Source of the DNA: Bradyrhizobium sp. 149
Lineage (GTDB): Bacteria; Pseudomonadota; Alphaproteobacteria; Rhizobiales; Xanthobacteraceae
Assembly: GCF_023073915.1 (NCBI RefSeq)
Contig: NZ_JADPKK010000022.1
Location: forward strand, 620,001-684,000
DNA length: 64,000 nucleotides
Reading direction: 5' to 3'
The notes under the pieces: generated by a model
Told to the model about the DNA's origin: nothing
Database searches by the model: none
The model's input: the letters and a program-made list of their open reading frames with translations, nothing else
Program-made: the position numbers and the translations under genes
In this document: piece by piece, positions 8,909-16,472 of the stretch
Numbering within the stretch: position 1 is the first letter of the stretch
Layout: each line of letters opens with the position of its first letter

Positions 8909-9136
8909 CTACCAACCGGCTCCCGCCCAGCGCCTTCCGAACACGGGCGGCTTGGTCTTCACGGCTTGCCAGCCGAAGAAATGATGCTTGCCGGACCAGG
9001 TGTGCACCACGCCGCTGCAGATGCTGCATTTGAAACTGCCGGCATGCGGCTCGGCGTGCTCCTCGCGGGTCGCGGTGTAGTTCATACTGCAACCCGCGCA
9101 GGTGAATTCTTCGATCGTCCAGATGCTGTTGGCCAT
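8909..9136 (-). CDS. Small zinc-ribbon-like protein
   Basis: 75 residues beginning MANSIWTIEEFTCAGCSMNY. Two CxxC knuckles (CAGC near residue 13, CSIC near residue 37) are spaced as in a zinc ribbon, with His residues between them. Family proteins in rhizobia are annotated as hypothetical. It may bind nucleic acid or a protein partner, which is inference. Its start lies about 310 bp from the divergent AI-2E transporter gene. Confidence 0.65.
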   Translation of the reverse strand: MANSIWTIEEFTCAGCSMNYTATREEHAEPHAGSFKCSICSGVVHTWSGKHHFFGWQAVKTKPPVFGRRWAGAGW

Positions 9137-9447
9137 TGCACCGAAAGTGTTTTTGCGAGGTCTGGGTCAAGGGTAGATGTGAGCCTTTGCGGCGGCGTAA
9201 ATTCGCAGGCTGAAATACCGTTAATGCCCGTTAGGCAAATCCTGTCCGCTACGGGCCGCCATCTTCGCCGCGCGATGATCGCCGGCCGGTCCAAACTGCG
9301 CCGCCATTGGGCGTGAACTACCACTTCCAAACCGCTGGTCACCCCCCGGGGCACCCCGTCGCCTTGACGCCGGATGCGCGGCTGGCAATAACGCTGGGCC
9401 GCGCAACTGCCGGTACCCGCGTCAATGCCGCAAGGAAAGCCGTGCCC
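9137..9447. other. Divergent intergenic region
   Basis: About 310 bp between the zinc-ribbon gene and the AI-2E transporter. It should hold both promoters. No clear operator, terminator or RNA gene was recognised. Confidence 0.4.
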
Positions 9448-10551
9448 GTGAAAAGTCTGCGTCAGCTCCTGACGGGCGAGGACATCATCCAGCTCGTGAT
9501 CCGGGTGGGCCTGCTTGGCCTGCTGATCATCTGGACCTTCCTGATCATCCGGCCCTTCGTGCCGATCCTGGCCTGGAGCGGCGTGCTCGCGGTCGCGTTC
9601 TACCCGGCCTTCAGCTGGGTCGCCAAGATCCTCGGCGGCCGGCCCAAGACCGCAGCGGCGATCCTGACCCTGATCACGCTCGGTATCGTCATCGGTCCTG
9701 CGACCTGGCTCGGCATTAGCGCGGTGGATGGCGTGCGCGAGCTGGCGCACCAGCTCGGCACCGGCGACCTTGCGCTCCAATCGGCGCCGGAGCAGCTCAA
9801 ATCGTGGCCGCTCGTTGGTCCCTGGCTCTTTGACCTCTGGGAGCAGGCCTACAACAACATCCGCGCGGTGCTGCGCGAGGTGGCGCCTTATCTCCAGCCG
9901 CTGGCGGGACCGTTGCTTGGGCTCGCGGGAGATGCCGGCGTCGGCACGCTCCAGTTCCTGGTGTCGGTATTCGTGGCCGGCTTCCTGTTTCCGCACGGGC
10001 CGCGGCTGGTTGCGGCGGGCCGCGGTTTCCTGTTTCGCATCGTGCCGGAGCAGAGCGAGCATTTCCTGGGGCTCGCGGGCGCGACCATCCGCGCTGTGGC
10101 ACAGGGCGTGATCGGCGTCGCGATCGTGCAGGCGCTGCTCGCCGGCATCGGCTTCAAGCTTGCCGCGGTGCCGAGTGCAGGCCTGCTTGCGTTCATCGTG
10201 CTGCTGCTCTCTATCGTGCAGATCGGCGCTTTTCTCGTGCTGCTGCCGGTGATCATCTGGATCTGGACCGCCAAGGACGTCACCACCGCGCTGCTGCTCA
10301 CCGTGTTTCTCGTCCTCGTCGGCTTCCTCGACACCATGTTGAAGCCGCTGGTGATGGGGCGCGGCCTGACCACGCCGACCATCGTGATCTTCGTCGGGGT
10401 GATCGGCGGCACGCTCGCCCATGGCATCGTCGGCCTGTTCATCGGGCCGATCATCCTGTCGGTGGCCTGGGAGATGATGATGGCCTGGATCAGGACAGAG
10501 GACCGGGCAGAGGCGGGGACAAGGGCGGAGACACGGGCGGGCGAGGGCTGA
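9448..10551 (+). CDS. AI-2E family membrane transporter
   Basis: About 367 residues from the GTG at 9448, an inner membrane protein of the AI-2E/PerM family. Hydrophobic helices near the N-terminus (LVIRVGLLGLLIIWTFLIIR) and a long C-terminal set of helices ending in the conserved GLFIGPIILSVAWEMMMAW match the family. The large central segment before residue 200 is the usual soluble domain. Members export small molecules or ions, and the substrate is rarely the signal AI-2. GTG at 9448 is favoured over the TTG at 9307 because AAGGAAAG lies just upstream and homology begins there. The last 20 residues are charged and Glu/Arg-rich. Confidence 0.8.
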   Translation: MKSLRQLLTGEDIIQLVIRVGLLGLLIIWTFLIIRPFVPILAWSGVLAVAFYPAFSWVAKILGGRPKTAAAILTLITLGIVIGPATWLGISAVDGVRELAHQLGTGDLALQSAPEQLKSWPLVGPWLFDLWEQAYNNIRAVLREVAPYLQPLAGPLLGLAGDAGVGTLQFLVSVFVAGFLFPHGPRLVAAGRGFLFRIVPEQSEHFLGLAGATIRAVAQGVIGVAIVQALLAGIGFKLAAVPSAGLLAFIVLLLSIVQIGAFLVLLPVIIWIWTAKDVTTALLLTVFLVLVGFLDTMLKPLVMGRGLTTPTIVIFVGVIGGTLAHGIVGLFIGPIILSVAWEMMMAWIRTEDRAEAGTRAETRAGEG

Positions 10552-10586
10552 GCACCTCGCGCGGGCCGTGACCGAGCCTTCGGCCG

Positions 10587-10612
10587 AACTTGTCTATTGA
10601 GCTAGACAAGTT
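10587..10612. promoter_or_regulatory. Perfect 10-bp palindrome, probable operator overlapping the promoter of the NUDIX gene
   Basis: AACTTGTCTA (10587-10596) and its exact complement TAGACAAGTT (10603-10612) are separated by 6 nt. It lies 37 bp upstream of the NUDIX start, and a TTGTCT...TACGAT pair (10590-10595 and 10612-10617, 16-bp spacer) overlaps it, so a dimeric regulator bound here would block or modulate the promoter. The identity of the regulator is unknown. Confidence 0.6.
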
Positions 10613-10649
10613 ACGATAGGCTAGATTCTGTTTGAGCCTACGAGCCGTA

Positions 10650-11045
10650 ATGGCGAAGTCTTCCAAGCTGGTTGCAGCGAAGCGCGGCAAGGTATTGTTG
10701 GTCAGACGCCGGTCGGACGGCCTGTGGATGTTCCCGGGCGGCCGCAAGCGCGCGCGCGAGTCCGACAAGGACTGCCTGCGGCGGGAGATCAAGGAAGAGC
10801 TGCCCAAGCTGAAGCTCGGCCGGATCAGCCTCTGGAAGGAAGTGACGGCCAGAAACAAGCGCTCCGGCCGCAAGATGAGCGACGCGATCTTCATCGCGAA
10901 GGGCGCCAAAGGCAGGCTCGCGATCGGCGACAAGGACGAGATCGACCGTGCCGTCTGGCAGAAGCCGCGCGGCATCCGCCTGACGCCGACCTCGCGCTAC
11001 ATCCGCGACCGCCTGTTTCCGCGGAAGCCGCGGCGACGCGGGTGA
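10650..11045 (+). CDS. NUDIX hydrolase-like protein
   Basis: 131 residues beginning MAKSSKLVAAKRGKVLLVRR. The segment WMFPGGRKRARESDKDCLRREIKEELPKL matches the start and helix of a NUDIX box (GG...E..CLRREIKEEL) near residues 34-55, but the canonical Gly-x5-Glu-x7-REUxEExGU spacing is imperfect, with Arg in several positions. Typical family reactions are hydrolysis of nucleoside diphosphates linked to another group. The ATG at 10650 was chosen over the TTG at 10632. It sits just after the palindromic operator at 10587-10612, so it is probably regulated on its own. Confidence 0.7.
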   Translation: MAKSSKLVAAKRGKVLLVRRRSDGLWMFPGGRKRARESDKDCLRREIKEELPKLKLGRISLWKEVTARNKRSGRKMSDAIFIAKGAKGRLAIGDKDEIDRAVWQKPRGIRLTPTSRYIRDRLFPRKPRRRG

Positions 11046-11046
11046 G

Positions 11047-11334
11047 CTAGTCCTCGTCGTTCGGCGACGGCTGCATCCGTCCGGCGTGGGACCGCGAAAA
11101 ATTGCCAGGCGCTTGCGGCGCGGATCTCCTGGCCATCTCGGTTTCGCGCTGCTCCTTGCGGGCCGTGCGCGCGCGCTTCATGGCCTGCTTGACCTGAGGG
11201 TTCGGCGAGTCCTCCGCGAAGAACAGCACCACCTCGCAGCTCGGACATTGCCTGGAATAGCCGTCGTGCAACCGTCCCGCGTGGTCGCGGAACACGTTCT
11301 TGCACCGCGTGCACTGAACCTGGACGAAACTCAT
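11047..11334 (-). CDS. Small zinc-ribbon protein with basic tail
   Basis: 95 residues. The N-terminus has two CxxC knuckles (VQCTRCKNVF near residue 8 and QCPSCEVVLFF near residue 30), a classic zinc ribbon, followed by a helical tail rich in Lys/Arg (QAMKRARTARKEQRETEMAR). This suggests nucleic-acid binding, by inference. It ends 1 bp after the NUDIX stop, so the two genes are convergent with almost no spacing. Confidence 0.7.
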   Translation of the reverse strand: MSFVQVQCTRCKNVFRDHAGRLHDGYSRQCPSCEVVLFFAEDSPNPQVKQAMKRARTARKEQRETEMARRSAPQAPGNFSRSHAGRMQPSPNDED

Positions 11335-11489
11335 GCGCGATCGACAATGACTGATGGAAATGGATTCTCAGGTGATCCCAAATGTCTGAAGAAAGCTTGA
11401 ATGCTTGCGGCAGCCCCGCGCGCGGCCAAGCATCATCGGTCCGTCGCGACAGCCGGCAGGCTGAGATCGTCAAACCGTTCGATCAGCCG

Positions 11490-11729
11490 CTATTGCTTGG
11501 CCGCTAGCGTCTCCAGGCAATGGTTGAGAAAGACCGTGCGATCTCTCGGCAGCACCTTCTCGAGATCCGCCTTCAGCGCGCATTCGCGCTGCCGCATCTG
11601 CTCGGCCCGCCGCTTCTCGGCGGCCTCGCGATATTCGGGAGCAACCTTGTTGGGATCGACGAGCGCTTGGGAGCGGGCGGGAGCTGTCACGGCGAGTGCA
11701 ATGGCGGTGATGACAATGAGCTGTTTCAA
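11490..11729 (-). CDS. Small secreted helical protein
   Basis: 79 residues with a signal peptide (MKQLIVITAIALAVTAPARS). The mature part is helical and charged with two Cys (RQRECALKADLEKVLP and LNHCLETLAAKQ), spaced as in a helical-hairpin disulfide. No known function. Confidence 0.65.
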   Translation of the reverse strand: MKQLIVITAIALAVTAPARSQALVDPNKVAPEYREAAEKRRAEQMRQRECALKADLEKVLPRDRTVFLNHCLETLAAKQ

Positions 11730-11885
11730 ATGAGCCTCCGTAAAAGGCTCATCCTAGCGCGCGGGCGGCGAGGGCTCAAACGGCAAGTTCGACGAGACGA
11801 CCGACTGCGCAGCCTGTCCGCGCAGCATCGCTAGCCGCTCGCGACGCCGAATTCGAGGACCTGAAGTTGGCGGCAGTGAAGTCCG

Positions 11886-12128
11886 TCACTTCGGGACGTG
11901 GTCGATCTTGTGGCCGAGATGCCCGGTGTCGTGATCGCGGCGCAGCTGGCTCAGCGATGTCTCGTTCAGCTGATGCAGGACTTCGTTGAGTTCAGTCGTA
12001 TCCGGATAACCGGCCGCAAAACCCTTGCCGTAGATCTTGCGCAACGTCCCGACCAGTGTGTTGCCGTGCTTCTTGCTGATCGCGCCATCCTTGTCCCGAT
12101 GACGATTATCGAGGCCCGTTTCCTTCAT
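11886..12128 (-). CDS. Small hypothetical protein, basic and His-rich
   Basis: 80 residues beginning MKETGLDNRHRDKDGAISKK. A ribosome site GGGAGAAAG precedes the ATG at 12128, which decides the start over the longer open frame from 12299. The sequence is polar with a His-rich end (RRDHDTGHLGHKIDHVPK). Related short proteins with a GAISKKHGNTLV-like core occur in other Bradyrhizobium strains. Function unknown. Confidence 0.65.
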   Translation of the reverse strand: MKETGLDNRHRDKDGAISKKHGNTLVGTLRKIYGKGFAAGYPDTTELNEVLHQLNETSLSQLRRDHDTGHLGHKIDHVPK

Positions 12129-12420
12129 GGCTTTCTCCCAGAGCGGCGTCTGCGCGCCTGGAGAGAGCGTGCTCCCAAACAAGTCGATTGGCAACGGTGC
12201 GGGGCGCCGGAGTGGAGCGCCGGCTCGCGCTTGCATCTCGTGGCTGCGAAGCCGCGTCGGGGTGCGGAAAGATCGGCCGGGCTGTGTGAAGCGGCTCACA
12301 AGCGGTTGTCGAGACCGCTGCTATGAAGGCCTCATTGCTTTACCAATCACCGCCGTGGCCAGCGTGCGCGAACGCGCGACCAGAGGGGCGGGTGCTTTCT
12401 GAAAAGCGAAGGCGGATCGA

Positions 12421-12591
12421 CTAGGCGGCTTGCTCCTCGAACGAGGTGTAGACCTGGCCACCTGGACCAACCACCCGAACGTCCCAGCATCCGTCGGCGA
12501 TCAGCTCTTTGGCCTTCTTGAGGGCGGCGGCGAGTGACAGCCGCTTGAGGCTGACGACGCCTGCCGTGTCGAAACCGCTGATTTCAAACAT
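12421..12591 (-). CDS. Small conserved hypothetical protein
   Basis: 56 residues beginning MFEISGFDTAGVVSLKRLSL and ending near VYTSFEEQAA, preceded by AGGAGCGGC then ATG. The pattern (beta strand, helix AAALKKAKELIADG, strand WDVRVVGPGG) resembles a small alpha-beta fold common among rhizobial short proteins. No catalytic residues are evident. Confidence 0.65.
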   Translation of the reverse strand: MFEISGFDTAGVVSLKRLSLAAALKKAKELIADGCWDVRVVGPGGQVYTSFEEQAA

Positions 12592-13081
12592 GCCGCTCCT
12601 CCTGTTTTGTCGAATCCTACACTTTTTGAACCGGTTGTCTCGCGGCTTTTGGGATAGGGCGCCTGGAACACGACCGAGCGCCGGCCAAACCGCGAAAACA
12701 ACCCCATGCACAGTAGCTAAGTCGTGCTGGCGCAACGCTTTCTTTTTGGCGCAAGGCCGTCTCGCATCCGGCGGAGAAGCCGTTTGACCCGTCGGGCAAA
12801 ACAGGGGTATTGTGCCAGCTTCGGAAAATCAGCTTCCGAGCAAGGCGGCTGCCCAGGATCGGCGAGCAGCGGTTGCACCCAGCATGCGAGTTGTGTCCGC
12901 CCCCACAGACCCCGTAGTCGGCCGGGGTGGCGGGGCCTGCAGCAGGCTGCGGCCGCTAACGTGGAATTAAGCTGAAAAGCCGACAATTTTGGACAGTTGT
13001 AGATGGGTGCTGTGTAAAGGAGTCGTCGCGAGGACGTTCCGGCGACGGCTTCCGGTTGCTCGCTCATTTGGGGTCAATGCC
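12592..13081. other. Intergenic region, no gene supported
   Basis: About 490 bp between the divergent gene at 12421-12591 and the gene at 13082. Short open frames on both strands have no family-like sequence. No hairpin with a T-run was seen. Confidence 0.4.
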
Positions 13082-13744
13082 ATGACCGCGACTTTCGAAA
13101 CGCAAGGCCTTGTCGAACAACTCGACCCTGCAGCACTTGCCGCGGCCATCGCGGCCCACGAACCCGCAAGCCTGGACGCTCCAGAACCGATCAAGCGGTC
13201 CAGCCGGACATCGGTCATGGCGCTGTCGGTGTGCGCCCTGGCCATCAATGGCGCGGCGGCGATCTACACATGGCCGTCCGGCCTGCCATCGCTGAATCTG
13301 AGCAGCCTGGCTGATCTGCTACCGCGGCAAGAGACTTCAGCGCCAAAACCGGATCCGGTCGTCGCTGCCTTGAAGGATATTCAGTCCACCCAGCAGCAAC
13401 ACACGGCTTCGCTGCAGGAGAGCAACCAGGCACTGCAACAAAACGCGGCCGTGTTGCAGGCGGATTCGATGGTGCTGCTGTCTCTGCGACAGAGCATCAC
13501 GGACGAACGCGTCGATGTGAGGAAGGTATCCTCGCAGCTGTCCACGCTGATCGCGAAGATCGACTCGCTGCAAAATGCGATGATGTCGGACGTCACGTCC
13601 TCCATTCGGAGAGCGCATGCGCGCTACGGACTGTCCGCAGCGATGCGCAAACGGATCGCCCGGCAGTCTAAATCCGTCGGGCCCGTTTCGGTTGGCGGAG
13701 CGCCGTTGAGTGTGCCGGCTACGATTGCGGCGCCGGAGAGCTGA
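13082..13744 (+). CDS. Membrane-anchored coiled-coil protein of unknown function
   Basis: 220 residues beginning MTATFETQGLVEQLDPAALA. One hydrophobic segment near residues 43-62 (SVMALSVCALAINGAAAIYT) is followed by a Gln/Ser-rich coiled coil (about residues 90-170, with QSTQQQHTASLQESNQALQQ) and a basic tail. It looks like a single-pass inner membrane protein with a periplasmic coiled coil. A GGGG stretch 9 nt before the ATG may serve as ribosome site. No partner gene is nearby. Confidence 0.65.
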   Translation: MTATFETQGLVEQLDPAALAAAIAAHEPASLDAPEPIKRSSRTSVMALSVCALAINGAAAIYTWPSGLPSLNLSSLADLLPRQETSAPKPDPVVAALKDIQSTQQQHTASLQESNQALQQNAAVLQADSMVLLSLRQSITDERVDVRKVSSQLSTLIAKIDSLQNAMMSDVTSSIRRAHARYGLSAAMRKRIARQSKSVGPVSVGGAPLSVPATIAAPES

Positions 13745-13821
13745 GGAAAGGTCGACCAAATCACCTGTGGCGATCTCCGGGGGATCCCGAAGTTCTGCGC
13801 AACCATCGCCTCCGACCGAAC

Positions 13822-14052
13822 TTAGCCAGCCGCCGCTCGTCGCAAATGTGAGGGAACCGGGACAGAGCGGTGCTCTTCCTCGGCGGCCTCGATCCAACAC
13901 GCAATTGCATCGTGCACGTTCTGCACCGCCTCGAATTCGGTGGCGCCGTCGGACATGCAGCCGGGAAGGTCAGGCACTGTCGCGACAAACCCGCCGCCAT
14001 CTTCGTCGGAAAGCGGGTCGATGATGATCTTCTAGTGCGGACGCTCGCCCAT
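13822..14052 (-). pseudogene. HicB-type antitoxin remnant with an in-frame TAG at codon 7
   Basis: Reading from ATG 14052 gives MGERPH, then TAG (14034-14032), then an intact HicB-like N-terminal fold: KIIIDPLSDEDGGGFVATVP, DLPGCMSDGATEFEAVQNVH and DAIACWIEAAEEE, ending at TAA 13822. HicB proteins antagonise HicA mRNA interferases and start with IIIxPLSEEDGGGFxAxxPDLPG. No in-frame ATG, GTG or TTG lies between the TAG and the core, so the antitoxin is probably not made. No complete HicA lies upstream, only a 21-codon fragment ending TYIKKLVALLRN at about 14060. The unit looks like a dead toxin-antitoxin pair. Confidence 0.6.
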
Positions 14053-14139
14053 GTGGTCTCAATTTCGTAGGAGGGCTACCAGCTTCTTGATATATGTTGG
14101 CTTGCCCGCACACTCTTCGTCGTGGCGACTGTCTGCTCC

Positions 14140-14439
14140 TTAGTGAGATGCGGAGTTCAATGCAGTGTCACCGTAGCTCGATTTTGTTTGCGGCCATTGT
14201 CCTGAATCCACTACGTGATGGCTTAGCGACTCAAGACGCCGGTCCGCGAGCGATGCCTCGCAAGCTTCAACAAAAGCTGGGATGTGATCGGTAATCAGGT
14301 TGTAGGCGTATCCAAAGATTTCCAGTCCATGAACCAGCGCGCCAAAGGCTAGCGCACGAGTTGAGGCGTTCTCTTTTAGATCCCGTCCTGAAAAGGTGGT
14401 GAGATTATCATCAGAACGCTCCGAGTAGATTTTCGCCAA
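14140..14439 (-). CDS. Hypothetical protein in a gene-poor region
   Basis: Up to 99 residues from TTG 14439 (AKIYSERSDDNLTTFSGRDL onward) ending NSASH. Codon use is less GC3-biased than in core genes, in keeping with acquired DNA. A hydrophobic stretch (ALAFGALVHGLEIFGYAYNL) may form a helix. No family recognised and no good ribosome site. It ends about 90 bp upstream of the HicB remnant on the same strand. Confidence 0.35.
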   Translation of the reverse strand: MAKIYSERSDDNLTTFSGRDLKENASTRALAFGALVHGLEIFGYAYNLITDHIPAFVEACEASLADRRLESLSHHVVDSGQWPQTKSSYGDTALNSASH

Positions 14440-14701
14440 TGATTAGCACCGTGTCGATAGCCGTCGACGCGAACGGCCGCCCTATGCCGGGAGAGCGGCG
14501 GCTATACAAGACCCGTAAGGAGAAGGCCGTCGCGCATGGTCTCTGGCCATGCTCTCAGACTCCCGGCGCCAGTGCTGTCCACTGCCAACCGGGCCTGAGA
14601 AGCGGTCACCAGAGCACCAGCTTCCACACCGGCCGGCTCTGCATCAAGCTCAGCCTATGCCTCGCCATCGCTGGCAAGAAGATCTGCGGCATATGAGGGA
14701 G

Positions 14702-14765
14702 GCCCGCCGGTGGCGGGCGCACCGCAATTACGAAGGCCGCAGCGGGAGGTTAAATCGCTGCGGCC
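14702..14765. other. Two adjacent perfect hairpins, possible structured RNA
   Basis: Hairpin 1: GCCCGCC (14702-14708), loop GGT, GGCGGGC (14712-14718). Hairpin 2: GGCCGCAGCG (14735-14744), 11-nt loop containing GGAGG, and its exact complement (14756-14765). No T-run follows on either strand, so these are not simple terminators. No gene is supported between 14453 and 15065 apart from this. Confidence 0.35.
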
Positions 14766-15065
14766 CGCGTATGGTCAAAATAAGCCGGGTAAAATGAACT
14801 AAGTGAAATATGCAGCCAGCCCCGGTAACAGAATTTAGCGCTAACCTTTTTTCAATTGCAAGTGCAATTTCGGGGGAACCGAAGTATAGCTATCGGGCAT
14901 TGCGTTCCAGAACGGGAACGCGCGACCGGCGATTGCTTGGGCGCATTTGGTCTCGTCCTCATCGCCAGCTTTCCGAACACGCGCGATTGCAACCCCTGAT
15001 TCCTGGCGGTCGTCGTCCCAGCATGAGATGATGATTCATATTTGCGTTTCGGAGGGGGAAGCCCG

Positions 15066-15146
15066 ATGCGCCTTGCATTGCCCTATGTCGGAATTTGTCT
15101 CTGCGCGTCACTCGCGGCGTGGTTTTCCTTCACGCTGATCTATTGA
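15066..15146 (+). CDS. Possible 26-residue single-pass membrane peptide
   Basis: ATG at 15066 follows GGAGGGGGAAG by about 5 nt. The ORF encodes 26 residues, almost all hydrophobic (MRLALPYVGICLCASLAAWF then SFTLIY), which would span the membrane once. No homologue can be named. The support is the strong ribosome site and the uniform hydrophobic composition. It is isolated in a gene-poor stretch. Confidence 0.35.
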   Translation: MRLALPYVGICLCASLAAWFSFTLIY

Positions 15147-15541
15147 CCGAGCAGATCATCGCCAGGTGTCAGCAACCGGGCGTGAGACGTAATGCCCAAA
15201 CCTTGGTCAAGAGCGGCGGTTGATGACGCAGCAGCCAAGAGCTGGGGCAGTGAAAGCGTAGGCGCCGGTCACTGAGTGGGCCGCTCCCGGCGCTCAGATC
15301 CGCAATTGGACCGGCTGCCGGGAGCATTGGGGGCTGGAGCGTGAGCCGTGCCATGCCCGCCTTTTAAGGACAACCTGTAGAAGAGCGGAGTCCGGTAGTT
15401 ATCCCGACTCCATTTCCGGAACGGGGTGTTCTACTGTGAGAACACCGGGGCGATTTAAGTACTCATCAATTTGCACTTATCCGGGATGGCCGCAGTGGGG
15501 GCTGGAACCACCCTGCGGCCTTTCCCATGTCGCGAAGACGG
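15147..15541. other. Intergenic region with a GGGGCTGGAAC-loop hairpin
   Basis: About 395 bp without a supported gene. At 15488-15520 GGCCGCAG pairs with CTGCGGCC around a 17-nt loop that carries GGGGCTGGAAC (15498-15508), followed by TTTCCC. The same loop motif occurs at 28199-28209 and 28449-28460. Confidence 0.5.
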
Positions 15542-15835
15542 TCACTGATCGCTCTTCAGCTTGCTCCGGCCCCAGTGAGGTTCTTTTCCCTTCCGGTTTA
15601 ACTCCGGGACATAGTGTCGGTTTAGCGCTCGCATCACCCCGATACGGGCGAACATCGTTGGGCCGCCATCCTCTGCGACCAGCATCAGAGCCTCCATCGC
15701 GGCTTGCCACGCCGACGCAGCGTGCTCTTTCTTCGGCAGTCCAGAAATGTATTCGCCAGCATCTAACAGGGTCACCAACCGGAGGCCGCCTAATTCTATC
15801 GGATCGTCGAAGGGCCGCCTCCAGCCTTTGGTCAT
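15542..15835 (-). CDS. Conserved hypothetical protein
   Basis: 97 residues beginning MTKGWRRPFDDPIELGGLRL. A helical central part (AASAWQAAMEALMLVAEDGG) is followed by a basic tail (RALNRHYVPELNRKGKEPHW). I recognise the type as a Bradyrhizobium hypothetical protein usually found right after a small FADGRPSxYFY protein. That upstream partner is present here but broken (15832-16047). The ATG overlaps the partner's TGA (ATGA), indicating translational coupling in the ancestral operon. Function unknown. Confidence 0.7.
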   Translation of the reverse strand: MTKGWRRPFDDPIELGGLRLVTLLDAGEYISGLPKKEHAASAWQAAMEALMLVAEDGGPTMFARIGVMRALNRHYVPELNRKGKEPHWGRSKLKSDQ

Positions 15836-16047
15836 TTCGTCTTTTGATAGCGGGCGAGCTCCGCTCTTGCGAGTGCCCGGGCCTGCTCAAGGGCCTCGGC
15901 GCCGGTCAACAGGTTCGGCGCGAGCCGCCGACCCGCGATATCGTCCTAATAGAAATAGACGCTCGGCCGACCATCGGCGAAGCAGACTTCATAGCTGCCG
16001 GTCCGGGGCACAGCTTCGTGCTTACGGATGTGGACGGGCGCGGTCAT
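15832..16047 (-). pseudogene. Small conserved protein broken by TAG at codon 34
   Basis: From ATG 16047 the frame reads MTAPVHIRKHEAVPRTGSYE, then VCFADGRPSVYFY, TAG (15948-15946), then DDIAGRRLAPNLLTGAEALE and QARALARAELARYQKTK to the TGA at 15832. The two halves together form a 71-codon protein typical of Bradyrhizobium (FADGRPS-YFY-(W/F)-(E/D)D-(I/L)-GRRL). The TAG most likely replaces an aromatic codon such as TGG. There is no frameshift or other lesion. The gene overlaps the next by ATGA, so a stop here should also lower translation of 15542-15835. Confidence 0.75.
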
Positions 16048-16143
16048 GCCGCCATTCAAACCACGCTCGACGCAAACGCAAGTTGTCGATACCTAGCGGC
16101 GCGGAACGAACGCGAGCTACTGCGTGTCGTGGGTATGGACGAC

Positions 16144-16306
16144 TCAGCCCCTCGGCATCCGCAAGAATAGCTCGACCATGAACCAGACGATGGGCGTCCA
16201 GATCAGCAACAGCACTGCCGCCATCAGCAGCTCTCGCCACCGCCCACAACTCGCGGCCGATGATGCCGAGCACCATCCCGAGGATGAGACCGATCAGCGA
16301 GACCAC
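16144..16306 (-). pseudogene. Small membrane protein, possibly two helices split by a frameshift
   Basis: GTG at 16306 is preceded by GGAGGAC at good spacing and encodes a first membrane helix (VSLIGLILGMVLGIIGRELW). This frame then turns polar and runs to 16022. In another frame an ATG at 16224 starts a second helix (MAAVLLLIWTPIVWFMVELF then LRMPRG) ending at TGA 16144. A single-base change near 16235 would join them into one two-helix protein of about 54 residues. Either there are two overlapping small genes or one with a frameshift; the sequence alone does not decide. Confidence 0.35.
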
Positions 16307-16396
16307 TGATGTCCTCCGGTGTGCATGGTGTGTGCACGCCAGATTTTGGGAGGAGAGGGAGGCGGTCGATATTTGAAGGTAAGTCTTTGATTTGCT

Positions 16397-16472
16397 TGGT
16401 GAGCGCGCTGGGGCTCGAACCCAGGACCCCGTGATTAAAAGTCACGTGCTCTACCGGCTGAGCTACGCGCTC
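16397..16472 (-). tRNA. tRNA-Lys (anticodon TTT)
   Basis: The minus strand begins GAGCGCG (acceptor), TA, then GCTCAGCCGGTAGAGC (D arm). The anticodon loop is CTTTTAA inside GTGA...TCAC, giving anticodon TTT. The T arm has GGGTTCGAGCCC, the 3' acceptor strand is CGCGCTC, followed by A and a DNA-encoded CCA at 16399-16397. All arms pair. Its 3' end faces the gene-poor 13.7-16.4 kb stretch, the usual side for tRNA-targeted islands, but no 3' end duplicate was found there. Confidence 0.95.

Noticed and set aside
14439..14696. 85-codon plus-strand frame
   Set aside because: Cys-rich tail of no known type, no ribosome site, and overlaps the start of the minus-strand frame. Not enough to call a gene.
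15436..16170. 244-codon plus-strand frame across the decay zone
   Set aside because: Runs opposite two minus-strand genes that have conserved sequence and an ATGA overlap.
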